From the NCBI RefSeq assembly GCF_944327175.1, contig NZ_CALVGT010000058.1, positions 1 through 64,000 of the forward strand: DNA of 64,000 bases. Direction: 5' to 3'. Numbering within the stretch: position 1 is the stretch's first letter; the number at the start of each line of letters is the position of its first letter. A model generated the notes under the pieces. The model was given only the letters and a program-made list of their open reading frames with translations. It did no database searches and was not told the origin of the DNA. Positions 8,500 through 21,417 of this stretch are shown piece by piece. This stretch comes from an uncultured Lactobacillus sp. GTDB lineage: Bacteria > Bacillota > Bacilli > Lactobacillales > Lactobacillaceae. Position numbers and translations under genes: made by a program.

Positions 8500-8727
8500 A
8501 TGACTACAGGTTTAAAGGATTTAGCTGCTGCACTTGTTGCTGGTATTGCTGCTTTGGCTGCTTCATGGGGGAACGGTAAGGTTATCTCAAAGACGATCGA
8601 AAGCATCGCCCGCCAACCAGAAAGTGCTGGTAACTTGAGATCAACTATGTTCATCGGTGTTGGTTTGATCGAAGCCGTTCCAATTTTGGCCATCGTTATC
8701 GCTTTCTTGATTTTGTTCCTGAAATAA
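8500..8727 (+). CDS. atpE: ATP synthase Fo subunit c
   Basis: Subunit c is the two-helix hairpin that forms the rotating proteolipid ring. The 75 residues show two hydrophobic helices joined by a polar loop (ARQPES, about 37-42). The proton-binding carboxylate is E58. The start ATG follows CGGAGG, and the gene lies 18 bp after atpB. Confidence 0.97.
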   Translation: MTTGLKDLAAALVAGIAALAASWGNGKVISKTIESIARQPESAGNLRSTMFIGVGLIEAVPILAIVIAFLILFLK

Positions 8728-8782
8728 AGTCTTTTTTAAGAAACTTTACTATCACTAATAAATTGAGAGAGAAGGATTGTCG

Positions 8783-9288
8783 ATGGAATTTCAACCAGTA
8801 TTCGCCGGCGCCGAAATCTCAATCGTTAATACCCTTTGGTATTTAATTGTATTTGCACTCTTGCTGGTTGCCGTTAAGCACTACGCTTGGGGCCCAGTTA
8901 AGGAAATGATGGAGAAGCGCCGTCAGAAAGTCATTGATGACTTGGATCAAGCTGCCAGCGACCGCAAGAAGGCTGAAACTTTGGCCAATGAACGGGAAGC
9001 AGCCTTGAAGAATTCAAGACAAGAAGCAACCCAGATTCTCTCCGATGCCAAGAGTAATGCGCAAAAGACCGGCAAGCAAATCGTCAGCGAAGCCAACGAT
9101 GAAGCTTCCGCTATCCGGGAAAAGGCCAAGGCTGATGCAGCGCAAGCTAAGACTGATGCCTTGAACGAAGCCCGCGACGAAGTTGCTGATCTTTCTGTGA
9201 CGATTGCGGAAAAGGTAATTGCTAAGAACTTATCTGCTGCTGATCAAAAAGAATTAGTTGATCAGTTCATTAAGGGGTTGAACGATTA

Positions 9289-9289
<1 letters not shown>
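8783..9289 (+). CDS. atpF: ATP synthase Fo subunit b
   Basis: Subunit b is the peripheral stalk: one N-terminal membrane helix (about 12-33) and a long Ala-, Lys- and Glu-rich coiled coil up to residue 168. I choose ATG 8783, with GAAGGA at 8770-8775; a TTG two codons upstream is also in frame. The stop overlaps the atpH start by one base (TAATG). Confidence 0.95.
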
Positions 9290-11365
<2,076 letters not shown>

Positions 11366-11375
11366 GAGGTAGACT

Positions 11376-13797
<2,422 letters not shown>

Positions 13798-13808
13798 GTT
13801 GATGCATC

Positions 13809-14249
13809 ATGGCAGAAGCAGAGAAACTGTTTAAGATCAATATCGTTACGCCAAACGGGTTAATCTATTCTCACCGTGGCAGCTCCGTCTCAATGCGGGC
13901 TATTGACGGCGACCGGCAGATCTTGTACAACCACCTGCCGATTTTAACTCCGCTCACGATTGGTGAAGTTCGGGTCCAACGCGGCGCCGATGTCGACCAC
14001 AAGGTTGATCACATCGCCGTCAGCGGGGGGATCATCGAATTCGCCGACAATGTGGCAACGATTATTGCCGACAACGCAGAACGCGCGCGCAACATTGACC
14101 TCAGTCGGGCTGAAGCTGCCAAGCAGCGGGCCGAGGCGCACATCAAGGAAGCCAAGGAAAAGCACGACGAGCAGTCATTGGAACGGGCTCAAATTGCTTT
14201 GCGGCGGGCTGTAAACCGGATTCACGTTTACGACGCGCTGCACAAATAA
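13809..14249 (+). CDS. atpC: ATP synthase F1 subunit epsilon
   Basis: Epsilon is the rotor subunit that can inhibit ATP hydrolysis. The 146 residues comprise the N-terminal beta-sandwich (about 1-90) and the C-terminal helical hairpin (about 95-140). It is the last operon gene and is followed at once by a terminator. Confidence 0.95.
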   Translation: MAEAEKLFKINIVTPNGLIYSHRGSSVSMRAIDGDRQILYNHLPILTPLTIGEVRVQRGADVDHKVDHIAVSGGIIEFADNVATIIADNAERARNIDLSRAEAAKQRAEAHIKEAKEKHDEQSLERAQIALRRAVNRIHVYDALHK

Positions 14250-14252
14250 GGG

Positions 14253-14282
14253 AAAAGAGCGGATTTATTCCGCTCTTTTTTT
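14253..14282 (+). terminator. atp operon terminator
   Basis: AAAAGAGCGGA and TCCGCTCTTTT form an 11-bp stem with a short loop and a T-run, 4 bp after the atpC stop. Confidence 0.92.
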
Positions 14283-14296
14283 ATGGTAGATTTTAT

Positions 14297-14527
14297 ATGA
14301 GACAACTTGGAATTCACGCAATCATCAGCTTGGTGATCTACTTTGTTTGCATTGCCTTAGCCTTTCATGCGATCAAAGCCGTCAGAATTGAGAAAATCAT
14401 TCGGTCTAGCCGGGTCTTTGAGGCCCAGGTCTTCTTGATTTTCACGGCGATTGCCCTAGGCTATACGGTCGGCCAATTTTTGATCGCCTTGATAGATACT
14501 TCATTGCAATTGTCTAACCTGTTTTAA
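14297..14527 (+). CDS. DUF1146 family membrane protein (YwzB-like)
   Basis: This 76-residue protein has two membrane spans (about 7-27 and 44-66) and the IRSSRVFEAQ linker typical of DUF1146, a Firmicutes family often found between the atp operon and mbl/murA. The function is unknown. The ATG lies 14 bp after the atp terminator with no strong ribosome site, so its expression may be low or depend on readthrough. Confidence 0.8.
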   Translation: MRQLGIHAIISLVIYFVCIALAFHAIKAVRIEKIIRSSRVFEAQVFLIFTAIALGYTVGQFLIALIDTSLQLSNLF

Positions 14528-14574
14528 AGAATAGGTTAAAGCTAGGCGGAAGCCGCTATACAGAGGGCTTTTAT

Positions 14575-14582
14575 GGTACAAT
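14575..14582 (+). promoter_or_regulatory. Extended -10 promoter of mbl
   Basis: TACAAT (14577-14582) has TG just upstream (TGG-TACAAT partly fits the TGn extended -10 pattern). No clear -35 box is seen. It lies 30 bp before the mbl start. Confidence 0.45.
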
Positions 14583-14612
14583 TAAAATTAATATGTTATG
14601 GAGGAAATAGAC

Positions 14613-15602
14613 GTGTCAAAAGATATTGGTATTGATTTGGGGACCGCAAACGTTTTGATCAACGTTTCCGGCAAGGGCATTGTGATCGACGAGCCATCCG
14701 TGGTTGCCGTGGATACGAACACCAACAAGGTGGTCGCTGTCGGCACCGAAGCTTATGAAATGGTTGGCCGTACTCCTGGCAACATCCGCGTTATCCGGCC
14801 TTTAAAGGACGGGGTAATTGCTGATTTTGACATTACTGAAGCCATGCTGAGCTACTTTATTGAGAAGCTGAACGTTAAGGGCTTCATGAGCAAGCCGAAC
14901 ATTTTGGTCTGCACCCCGACTGGCGTAACTTCAATTGAGCAAAAGGCCATCATCCAAGCCGCGGAGAAGTCAGGCGGCGGCAAGGTATACTTGGACTATG
15001 AGCCAAAGGTAGCAGCCGTTGGGGCAGGCCTGGACATTTTCAAGCCGCAAGGCAACATGGTCATCGACATCGGCGGGGGGACGACAGACATCGCCATCCT
15101 GTCCATGGGTGAAATCGTGACTTCCAAGTCCCTGCGCTATGCCGGGGACCGGATGAACCAGGCTATTGTCAACTACATCAAGGCTAACCACCAGCTCTTG
15201 ATTGGGATGCGGACGGCTGAAGCCATCAAGATTGAAATTGGTGCCGCTACTGATCCAGACCCGGACGCAAGCATGAATGTCCGTGGCCGGGATACTATTG
15301 ACGGCCTGCCAAAGCAGATCAAGGTAAACAGCTCTGAAGTAACCGAGGCCCTGCAAGAAGGCCTGCAAAGCATCATTGACACTACCAAGCAGGTTCTGCA
15401 GGAAACGCCGCCGGAATTATCCGCCGACATCATCGATCGCGGGATTATGATCACCGGTGGTGGCGCCTTGCTTAAGAACATCGACAAACTGATTGCCGAC
15501 AGCCTGCAGGTTCCGGTCTTGATCGCTGAATCACCGCTTGAATCAGTTGCTTTGGGCACTGGCATCCTGCTGCAGCATATTGAAAAGCACGAACGTCACT
15601 AA
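14613..15602 (+). CDS. mbl: MreB-like actin homologue Mbl
   Basis: Mbl is a bacterial actin that guides lateral wall synthesis. It has the actin-fold signatures [12 protein letters not shown] near the N-terminus and [12 protein letters not shown] near 155-166. The segment [15 protein letters not shown] and the conserved ending ([17 protein letters not shown]) match Mbl more closely than MreB. I place the start at GTG 14613, eight bases after GGAGG; an upstream in-frame ATG (14598) overlaps that ribosome site. A separate mreB lies at 31941, so the cell has at least two actin homologues. RodA is encoded downstream. Confidence 0.92.
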   Translation: MSKDIGIDLGTANVLINVSGKGIVIDEPSVVAVDTNTNKVVAVGTEAYEMVGRTPGNIRVIRPLKDGVIADFDITEAMLSYFIEKLNVKGFMSKPNILVCTPTGVTSIEQKAIIQAAEKSGGGKVYLDYEPKVAAVGAGLDIFKPQGNMVIDIGGGTTDIAILSMGEIVTSKSLRYAGDRMNQAIVNYIKANHQLLIGMRTAEAIKIEIGAATDPDPDASMNVRGRDTIDGLPKQIKVNSSEVTEALQEGLQSIIDTTKQVLQETPPELSADIIDRGIMITGGGALLKNIDKLIADSLQVPVLIAESPLESVALGTGILLQHIEKHERH

Positions 15603-15604
15603 TA

Positions 15605-15892
15605 ATGCGTCAAATAATGATTCTTCTAGTTCGCTTTTACCAGCGGGCAATCTCACCAATTTTGCCGGACAGCTGCCGTTTCTACCCGACCTGCTCCAGC
15701 TATATGATCACTGCTTTGGAAAAGCATGGTCCGCTTTTGGGACTGCTGATGGGCCTGGCGAGGATCCTGCGCTGCAATCCTTTTAACCGCGGCGGGGTGG
15801 ATCCAGTACCGGACAAGTTTACTCTTTTGCGCAATCCCCACCCAGAAGAATATGAAGACGAAATTATTGCCAGGAAATTCCACAGTCACTAA
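15605..15892 (+). CDS. yidD: Membrane protein insertion efficiency factor YidD
   Basis: The YidD family is thought to aid YidC-dependent insertion of membrane proteins. The 95-residue protein has an amphipathic N-terminus, the conserved cysteine region [11 protein letters not shown] (about 23-33) and the [13 protein letters not shown] motif (about 57-69). It follows mbl by two bases and is probably cotranscribed with it. Confidence 0.92.
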   Translation: MRQIMILLVRFYQRAISPILPDSCRFYPTCSSYMITALEKHGPLLGLLMGLARILRCNPFNRGGVDPVPDKFTLLRNPHPEEYEDEIIARKFHSH

Positions 15893-15904
15893 CGAGGAGG
15901 GAAT

Positions 15905-16132
15905 ATGTCAAGAAATCAAGAAAACATCGGAATCGAGGTCAACGAACTGTCTGGCCGCCGGGTACCGACTTGGGAAGTAGTCATTCCGAAGAAGCGCCAG
16001 ATCGGCTTGATCGAACAGGTTGACGGCAAGTTCCGGGTAACCAGCAGCAAGTCCAAGAACGTGATGTTTGCCAAGAGCCTTGATGCCGGTATCAACGATC
16101 TGCTGGCCTACTTCACCTTGCACGAAAAATAA
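15905..16132 (+). CDS. DUF2969 family protein
   Basis: This small basic soluble protein of 75 residues belongs to DUF2969, found in Lactobacillales and often located beside rodA. The function is unknown. The AGGAGG at 15894-15899 precedes the ATG at 15905. Its place between yidD and rodA suggests cotranscription with the wall-elongation genes, but no role follows from sequence. Confidence 0.8.
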   Translation: MSRNQENIGIEVNELSGRRVPTWEVVIPKKRQIGLIEQVDGKFRVTSSKSKNVMFAKSLDAGINDLLAYFTLHEK

Positions 16133-16156
16133 TTTTTACGAATAAAGTGATAGTTA

Positions 16157-17347
16157 ATGGCAAAAGTTCAAGAAGAAAGCAAATGGTATGACCGCATCGC
16201 CTGGGGAGTTATCATTCCCGTGGTCTTGTTGTCATTCGTCAGTTTCTATTCAATTTACAACGCGTCAGTCAATGACTCGACCTATGGGACGCCAACCAGA
16301 ACAGTGGCCATGCAGATTGTCTGGTACACGGTTTCCTGGCTGATGGTGGCCTTCATCGTCCGCTTTGACGCCGAGCAGATCTTTAAGCTGGCCCCCTACC
16401 TATATGGCTTGGGGATCCTCATGCTGGTCGCGGTCCTCTTCCTGTATGACCGGACAACGGCTGCCAGCAGCGGGGCCAAGAGCTGGTTCGTCGTTGGGCC
16501 TGTCAGCTTCCAGCCTTCGGAAGTCATGAAGCCGGCCTTTATCCTGCAGCTGGCCCGGGTCGTCAAGGAGCACAATGAGCGTTACTCCCACAACCTTAGA
16601 AATGACTGGCTTTTGATCGGCAAGGTCATGGCCTGGTTTTTGCCGGTAGCCATGCTACTTATGCTCCAGCCTGACTTTGGGACCACCTTGGTCTTCGTGG
16701 CAATTACCGCGGGGATTCTCCTGGTTTCAGGGATTTCCTGGAAGATCATCATTCCGGTCTTTCTGCTCATGGTGCTTGTGGGCGTCGGCGTCATCCTCCT
16801 GGTCTTTACCAGTGAAGGGCAGACGATTCTGCGCCACTACTTCAAGACTTACCAGCTGGAGAGAATCAAGTCCTGGAGTGACCCGTCAGGGGACAACTCC
16901 AACAGCGCCTACCAACTCTGGCAGAGCATGAAGGCGATCGGGTCCGGGCAGATTTTTGGCAATGGCTTTAACAATATCAAAGTTTACGTGCCAGTCCGGA
17001 ATTCAGACATGATCTTCTCCGTGGTCGGTGAAAGCTTCGGCTTTGTCGGCGGCGTAGCCTTGATCGGGATTTACTTCGTCTTGATCGTGCAGATGGTCAA
17101 GATCACTTTCTCGACCAAGAACGCCTTCTATTCATACGTGTCCACAGGGATTATCATGATGATTTTGTTCCACGTCTTTGAAAATATTGGTATGAGCATT
17201 GATTTACTGCCCCTTACCGGGGTGCCCTTGCCATTTGTTTCACAGGGTGGGTCCGCCTTGATCGGGAACATGATTGGGATCGGTCTGATCCTCTCGATGA
17301 AGTGGCACAACAAGGACTACATTTTCAGCACGGCTGGCGACTTTTAA
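16157..17347 (+). CDS. rodA: SEDS glycosyltransferase, RodA-type
   Basis: This SEDS-family polytopic protein has 396 residues and about ten membrane spans. RodA polymerises lipid II into glycan strands together with a class B PBP during elongation. The segments FQPSEVMKPAFILQLARV (near 116-133) and the C-terminal LPLTGVPLPFVSQGGSAL (near 354-371) are SEDS signatures. I call RodA rather than FtsW because of the mbl neighbourhood. The gene ends at a strong terminator. Confidence 0.88.
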   Translation: MAKVQEESKWYDRIAWGVIIPVVLLSFVSFYSIYNASVNDSTYGTPTRTVAMQIVWYTVSWLMVAFIVRFDAEQIFKLAPYLYGLGILMLVAVLFLYDRTTAASSGAKSWFVVGPVSFQPSEVMKPAFILQLARVVKEHNERYSHNLRNDWLLIGKVMAWFLPVAMLLMLQPDFGTTLVFVAITAGILLVSGISWKIIIPVFLLMVLVGVGVILLVFTSEGQTILRHYFKTYQLERIKSWSDPSGDNSNSAYQLWQSMKAIGSGQIFGNGFNNIKVYVPVRNSDMIFSVVGESFGFVGGVALIGIYFVLIVQMVKITFSTKNAFYSYVSTGIIMMILFHVFENIGMSIDLLPLTGVPLPFVSQGGSALIGNMIGIGLILSMKWHNKDYIFSTAGDF

Positions 17348-17368
17348 CTGAATTTTTGAGAGTATACG

Positions 17369-17405
17369 AAAACCGCCTCGGTCTATTTGACCGGGGCGGT
17401 TTTAT
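17369..17405. terminator. Bidirectional terminator rodA / uspA
   Basis: AAAACCGCCTCGGTC pairs with GACCGGGGCGGTTTT around a TATTT loop. It lies between convergent rodA and uspA and has A- and T-runs on both sides. Confidence 0.92.
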
Positions 17406-17420
17406 TTTATTTCGCTGGAC

Positions 17421-17882
17421 TTAGTCCAAGCCAGCCTTGTTGTGCCGAACGACCAAGATGTCGCAGTCAGCAGTTCTGGTGACGTATTCAGTCACGCTGC
17501 CGATGAGCAGACGTTCAACGGCGTTCAAGCCGGTCGCACCGACAACGATCAGGTCGATGTCGTGCTTCTTCGGGAATTCCCGGCTGATGATGGCCTTTGG
17601 TGAGCCGAATTCGATAGAGTAGTGGACTTCCTTGACGCCACTGTCTAAGGCAGACTGGTGGTACTTTTCCATCTTCTTCTTGGCGTCGTTGGAAACCTGC
17701 TCAACCATGGCTGAGTCAAAGCTGGAAATGTTTTGGAAGGCCCGCGTGTCGATAACGTGGAGAATTTCCAGGCTGGCGTTCATGTGCTTGGCAACCGTTA
17801 CGGCCTTCTTGAAAGCCAGGTCAGCTTCCTTGGAACCGTCAACAGCTACTTGGATATGTTTGTATTGGTATTGTTTAGTCAT
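17421..17882 (-). CDS. Universal stress protein, UspA family
   Basis: This 153-residue single-domain Usp protein has the ATP-binding signature G-x2-G-x9-G-S/T (GATGLNAVERLLIGSV, about 120-135) and an N-terminal VAVDGSKEAD nucleotide-contact segment. Such proteins bind ATP and are induced by stress; the specific role is unknown. I choose ATG 17882, with GAGGTG six bases upstream; a GTG three codons earlier overlaps that site. Confidence 0.88.
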   Translation of the reverse strand: MTKQYQYKHIQVAVDGSKEADLAFKKAVTVAKHMNASLEILHVIDTRAFQNISSFDSAMVEQVSNDAKKKMEKYHQSALDSGVKEVHYSIEFGSPKAIISREFPKKHDIDLIVVGATGLNAVERLLIGSVTEYVTRTADCDILVVRHNKAGLD

Positions 17883-17939
17883 TTTTGCCACCTCTTCCTG
17901 TCTCTATTTTACCAAAAAAATGAAAGCATTTTAATAAAT

Positions 17940-18224
17940 TTACTGATTGTTTTGTGAAAGCAGGAGGGCGAAGATAAAAATTATCGCTGAGCCCAAAAAG
18001 AGGGTGATCAAGTTGAGGTACTTGTTGTCAAAGAAGAGCAAAACAATCCCTAAAACGCTGATCGCCAGCAGGGTCCAAGCGCAGATGGTCATCAAGCTGT
18101 GGAGCTCCGGAGAGCTGGAGACGTCAAAGACCAGGAAGGCGCCATTTCTCCGGTGCCAGAGGTACCAGGCGGTCAGCAGCAGGCAGGCGATAAAAATAAT
18201 CATGAAAATACGGATGTAGAGCAT
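17940..18224 (-). CDS. Small membrane protein, function unknown
   Basis: This 94-residue protein has about three hydrophobic spans (roughly 3-22, 43-64 and 68-88), with a WHRRNG basic turn after the first. I do not recognise a family. It sits between the 6S RNA terminator and uspA on the same strand. The ribosome site is weak (AGAAAG). Treat as a conserved-hypothetical candidate. Confidence 0.6.
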   Translation of the reverse strand: MLYIRIFMIIFIACLLLTAWYLWHRRNGAFLVFDVSSSPELHSLMTICAWTLLAISVLGIVLLFFDNKYLNLITLFLGSAIIFIFALLLSQNNQ

Positions 18225-18290
18225 CGGTTAAACTTTCTAGTTTTCAGAAGAAGTGAAAACACACTGAGTAAGCTAGCGGCAGAAATAAAC

Positions 18291-18316
18291 AAAAAAAGCG
18301 GCCCGAAGGACCGCTG
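18291..18316 (-). terminator. 6S RNA terminator
   Basis: Read on the minus strand, AGCGGTCC and GGGCCGCT form a stem with a TTC loop followed by seven T's. Confidence 0.85.
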
Positions 18317-18523
18317 TTATTGTCTAAGAAAATCCGAGTTGACCAAAGCATAAATGGCGCTGTTGATCCCGTAAAAAATTCACAAAATCCGGCCCGTCGC
18401 GCAGTGAATATGGATTCTGCGTGAGCAGCATTCCGATTCAGTAGTTACTGACAGGCCACCACGTCCTTAAGTTTGATCGGTCAACTAATTACAAATAAGC
18501 TTTCTGACGATCAACTCAGATCA
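18317..18523 (-). ncRNA. ssrS: 6S RNA (candidate)
   Basis: The 352-bp gap between the small membrane gene and rarA holds an independent minus-strand transcription unit of about 205 nt with a promoter and a terminator but no credible reading frame. Its ends pair: near the 5' end ATCTGAGTTGATC matches GGTCAACTCGGAT near the 3' end with a few G-U pairs. Further in, GGCCTGTC pairs with GACGGGCC, and CTGC-TCAC-GCAG closes the tip. One long interrupted hairpin flanked by rarA is the known pattern of 6S RNA, which binds the housekeeping RNA polymerase holoenzyme. tmRNA, RNase P and SRP RNA hallmarks are absent. End positions are estimates. Confidence 0.75.
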
Positions 18524-18529
18524 CTTATT

Positions 18530-18558
18530 ATAATATAGAACCCAGCAGCCTTTGTCAA
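18530..18558 (-). promoter_or_regulatory. 6S RNA promoter
   Basis: On the minus strand, a perfect TTGACA (18558-18553) and TATTAT (18535-18530) are 17 bp apart. The -35 box lies only about 18 bp past the rarA stop codon, and rarA has no terminator of its own before it. Confidence 0.8.
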
Positions 18559-18575
18559 GCATAAATGCAGCGCTT

Positions 18576-19880
18576 TCATTTTCCCTTAAGACCCGTTTTT
18601 TGCAGGTCATGCAGGCGCTGGTACTGGCTCTTAAAAGCCGCTTCAAACTTGCTTTCGCCCTTAGGAGCGAAATATTGCTTGCCTTGCAGGCGGTTAGGCA
18701 GATAAGCCTGGGCCACCCAGTCGCCCGGGTAGTCGTGAGGGTAAAGGTAGCCAGTCCCGTGGCCCAGCTTGCTGGCCCCCTTGTAGTGGGCGTCTTTCAG
18801 CTGGTCAGGAATCTGGCCGACATTACTCTGGCGGATGTCAGCTAAAGCCGCGTCAATGGCCGTCATTGCAGAATTGCTCTTAGGGGACAAGCAGAGCTCG
18901 ATAACGGCGTTGGCCAGGGGGATCCGGGCTTCTGGCAGGCCCAGCTGCTGGGCCGTCTGTACGGCCAAAATAGCCCGCTCACAGGCCGGGGGATTGGCCA
19001 GGCCGATGTCTTCGTAGGCAATCACGCTGAGCCGGCGGCAGATTGAGACCAGGTCGCCGGATTCCAGCAGCCGGCCTAGGTAGTGCAGGCCCGCGTCAGT
19101 ATCTGAGCCCCGGATGGACTTTTGAAAGGCGGATAAGAGGTCATAGTGGCCGTCCCCGTCAGCGTCAAAGTTTTGGATCTTCATTTGCAAAGAATCCGCC
19201 ATATCATCCAGGGTGACCGTAAAGGAGGAGGCGTCTTTGCCCTCAGCTTCCAGTTCCTGCTTGGTCGACAGAACGGCCAGTTCCAGGCTGTTTAAAGTGG
19301 CTCGCAGGTCTCCGTTGCCTTTTTGCGCTAAAAATTCTCCTGCTTCTTTCGTCAGTTTGGCATGGTACTTGCCCAGACCTCTTTCTTCATCGGTCAAGGC
19401 CCGGTCAACAGCAGTCAAGATCTCTTCCTCAGTCAACGGCTTCAGTTCAAAAATCTGGCAGCGAGACCGGATGGCTGGGGAGATGGCCAGGTAGGGATTT
19501 TCCGTGGTTGCCCCGATCATGATCACCTGGCCGGATTCAAGCAGCGGCAAAAGGAAGTCCTGCTTGACTTTGTTGAGGCGGTGGATTTCATCCAGCAAAA
19601 GGACGACCGTCCCGCTCATCTTGCCTTCTGCGGCGACCTGGGAGAGTTCCTTTTGCCCGTCGGTAGCTGCGTTGAGCTGGCGGAAGGCGTACTTGCTACT
19701 GCCGGCGATCGCGCTGGCGATACTGGTTTTGCCAATACCAGGTGGACCGTACAGGATCATGGACGAGAGCTGCCGGGCTTCAACCATCCGGCGGATGATC
19801 TTTTTGGGACCGACCAGGTGCTGCTGACCGACGACTTGGTCGATGGACTGGGGCCTCATCCGGTAGGCTAAGGGCTTCAT
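18576..19880 (-). CDS. rarA: Replication-associated recombination protein A (AAA+ ATPase)
   Basis: RarA/MgsA is a clamp-loader-like AAA+ ATPase that acts at stalled replication forks. The 434 residues carry Walker A GPPGIGKT (45-52), Walker B LLLDEIH (D97, E98), sensor 1 GATTENP and the C-terminal tetramerisation domain with GHGTGYLYPHDYPG. The ATG at 19880 would overlap the stop of the undamaged upstream yueI-like gene, so the two were translationally coupled. That coupling is now lost in the frameshifted form, because translation stops 90 bp earlier. Confidence 0.95.
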   Translation of the reverse strand: MKPLAYRMRPQSIDQVVGQQHLVGPKKIIRRMVEARQLSSMILYGPPGIGKTSIASAIAGSSKYAFRQLNAATDGQKELSQVAAEGKMSGTVVLLLDEIHRLNKVKQDFLLPLLESGQVIMIGATTENPYLAISPAIRSRCQIFELKPLTEEEILTAVDRALTDEERGLGKYHAKLTKEAGEFLAQKGNGDLRATLNSLELAVLSTKQELEAEGKDASSFTVTLDDMADSLQMKIQNFDADGDGHYDLLSAFQKSIRGSDTDAGLHYLGRLLESGDLVSICRRLSVIAYEDIGLANPPACERAILAVQTAQQLGLPEARIPLANAVIELCLSPKSNSAMTAIDAALADIRQSNVGQIPDQLKDAHYKGASKLGHGTGYLYPHDYPGDWVAQAYLPNRLQGKQYFAPKGESKFEAAFKSQYQRLHDLQKTGLKGK

Positions 19881-20385
19881 TTATTGCCCCCAAAGAATCT
19901 GGCCAAAAAGCCCTTTTTCTTTGGGGCCGGCAATTCTTCAGCCGGTAGCGGCGGGGCGTAGACTTGGGTTAGTTCGATCCGCATCCGGTTGATAGCCTTC
20001 TTGCTGACGACCAGAATGGCGGAATCGTCATCGCCTTTTCTGGCGCTTTCGTCATTGACCAGGCAGAAGGGAACCTGTTCCTTGCTGGCCCGGCTTTCAA
20101 TCTGGGGCAGAAGGGAACCTGTTCCTTGCTGGCCCGGCTTTCAATCTGGCTGACGAAGGCCGGGTTGGGGGTGTTGGCGTTGATTAAAATGGTATAGCCC
20201 TTGTAGTCGGCAAAGTGGTCCATGAAGAGTTTGGTCAACTTGGCGTCTTCACAGTCTTTGATGGTCATGCGCACGAAAACCCGCTCCCTTAAAGAACCCA
20301 AAAAGCGCCGCCGCTCGTCGGGCTTGGTCTGCGGAGTAATGCCATTCGCGGCGTTTTCGACTCTTTTGGCTAAATCTTCAGTCAT
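19877..20385 (-). pseudogene. yueI: YueI-like DUF1694 gene, frameshifted by 44-bp duplication
   Basis: The gene begins normally (MTEDLAKRVENAANGITP) and reads DUF1694-like for about 93 residues to EQVPFC. It then meets a perfect 44-bp tandem duplication; 44 is not a multiple of 3, so the frame shifts and translation ends at 19969 after 138 residues. If one copy is removed the frame is 465 bp (154 residues): it continues LVNDESARKGDDDSAILVV and ends KKGFLARFFGGNK, with its TGA overlapping the rarA ATG. The clean restored frame shows that the duplication is the lesion. It may be a recent, revertible event or an assembly artefact. Function of the family is unknown. Confidence 0.85.
20062..20149. 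repeat. Perfect 44-bp tandem duplication
   Basis: Bases 20062-20105 and 20106-20149 are identical, and the identity stops exactly at both ends. The flanking bases show no obvious longer microhomology. It disrupts the yueI-like gene. Confidence 0.97.
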
Positions 20386-20461
20386 GGCTTAGTCCTTTCT
20401 AAAAATTAAAATTGTCTTTTTCTGGCTCTAAAGCATATTATAACTGAACTTTTTGGGCAAG

Positions 20462-20493
20462 AAAAAAGCCTTTCCCAAAACTGGGAAAGACTT
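20462..20493 (-). terminator. rpsD terminator
   Basis: On the minus strand AGTCTTTCCCA and TGGGAAAGGCT form a stem with a GTTT loop and a T-run, 17 bp after the rpsD stop. Confidence 0.88.
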
Positions 20494-20509
20494 TGAAGCC
20501 GAATTGATA

Positions 20510-21121
20510 TTACAGCAACTTGTTGTAGTATTCAACAACCAGGGCTTCGTCAATTTCTGGTTCCATTTCGTCACGTTCTGGGAAACGAACCAATTGACCT
20601 TCCATCTTGTCTTCGTCAAATGAAACAAATGATGGACGTGAAGCAACAGCTTCCAAAGCGTCCTTAACTTGTTGCAGGTTCTTTGACTTTTCCTTCAAGC
20701 TAATGGTTTGACCAACTTTAACTTCGTATGAAGGAATGTCAACGCGCTTGCCATCAACAGTGATGTGGCCGTGGTTTACCAATTGACGGGCTTGTTCACG
20801 GGTAGTAGCCAAGCCGAGACGGTAAACAACGTTGTCCAAACGACGTTCAAGCAAGATCATGAAGTTGGTACCGTGTTGGCCTTCACGGATCTTACCAGCG
20901 CGGGCAAACAAAGTACGGAATTGACGTTCGTTCAAACCAAACATCCAGCGCAGCTTTTGCTTTTCGTGCAATTGCGTGCCGTATTCTGAAAGACGGCCGC
21001 GTTGGTTAGGACCGTGTTGACCTGGAGCGTATGAACGACGAGCAAGTTCCTTGCCAGTGCCTGACAAAGAAATACCCAATCTTCTTGACCGCTTCCAACT
21101 TGGACCAGTGTATCTTGACAT
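20510..21121 (-). CDS. rpsD: 30S ribosomal protein S4
   Basis: S4 is a primary 16S rRNA-binding protein that starts 30S assembly. The 203 residues include the N-terminal domain beginning [16 protein letters not shown] and the S4 RNA-binding domain ([20 protein letters not shown], about 92-111). It is monocistronic with its own promoter, a structured leader and a terminator. In Firmicutes S4 commonly represses its own synthesis through such a leader. The ribosome site is GGAGG before ATG 21121. Confidence 0.97.
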   Translation of the reverse strand: MSRYTGPSWKRSRRLGISLSGTGKELARRSYAPGQHGPNQRGRLSEYGTQLHEKQKLRWMFGLNERQFRTLFARAGKIREGQHGTNFMILLERRLDNVVYRLGLATTREQARQLVNHGHITVDGKRVDIPSYEVKVGQTISLKEKSKNLQQVKDALEAVASRPSFVSFDEDKMEGQLVRFPERDEMEPEIDEALVVEYYNKLL

Positions 21122-21298
21122 ATTAAAATTCCTCCAATAAAAATAATAAAAATTGTTGGAGTAAAATAATCACAATATAAGCTCAACATTCGTGCATCCC
21201 GAGTTTACATTTTCGCCCGTGCAGCGTGGGTTACTCGTTCACTAAACGTCCCGGGATGTTGACGTTCTTGTCGCTTATGGCTGCAAATATTTTACACG
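21122..21298 (-). promoter_or_regulatory. Structured 5' leader of rpsD (S4 autoregulation candidate)
   Basis: About 175 untranslated bases precede rpsD. Within them CAACA-TCCCG pairs with CGGGA-TG...TGTTG, leaving a 6-base bulge, and inner pairs GTTTA/TAAAC and CGTT/AACG can nest inside. A long folded leader on an S4 gene fits the known S4 feedback control in Firmicutes. I have not matched it to a described covariance model. Confidence 0.6.
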
Positions 21299-21304
21299 TT
21301 GACC

Positions 21305-21333
21305 ATTATAAGGGCTTTGAGCCCGGAAAGCAA
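21305..21333 (-). promoter_or_regulatory. rpsD promoter
   Basis: On the minus strand TTGCTT (21333-21328) and TATAAT (21310-21305) are separated by 17 bp. Confidence 0.75.
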
Positions 21334-21386
21334 GAAAAAAACGCAGAAAGTCTGGCAAAGATAAAATATTTTGGGGGCTAGTTTGG

Positions 21387-21392
21387 TATAAT
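21387..21392 (+). promoter_or_regulatory. ezrA -10 box
   Basis: TATAAT lies 26 bp upstream of the ezrA start. No convincing -35 box is visible. The site is divergent from the rpsD promoter, about 55 bp away. Confidence 0.5.
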
Positions 21393-21417
21393 TAACTTTA
21401 GTTCGGAGGAGAAAGAT

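Noticed and set aside
14598..14612. ATG start five codons upstream for mbl
   Set aside because: It overlaps the GGAGG ribosome site that serves GTG 14613, and Mbl homologues begin near that GTG.
18317..18523. tmRNA, RNase P RNA or SRP RNA instead of 6S RNA
   Set aside because: There is no tRNA-like CCA end or tag frame, no RNase P core sequence and no SRP GGAA-tetraloop domain; one long hairpin with paired ends fits 6S RNA best.
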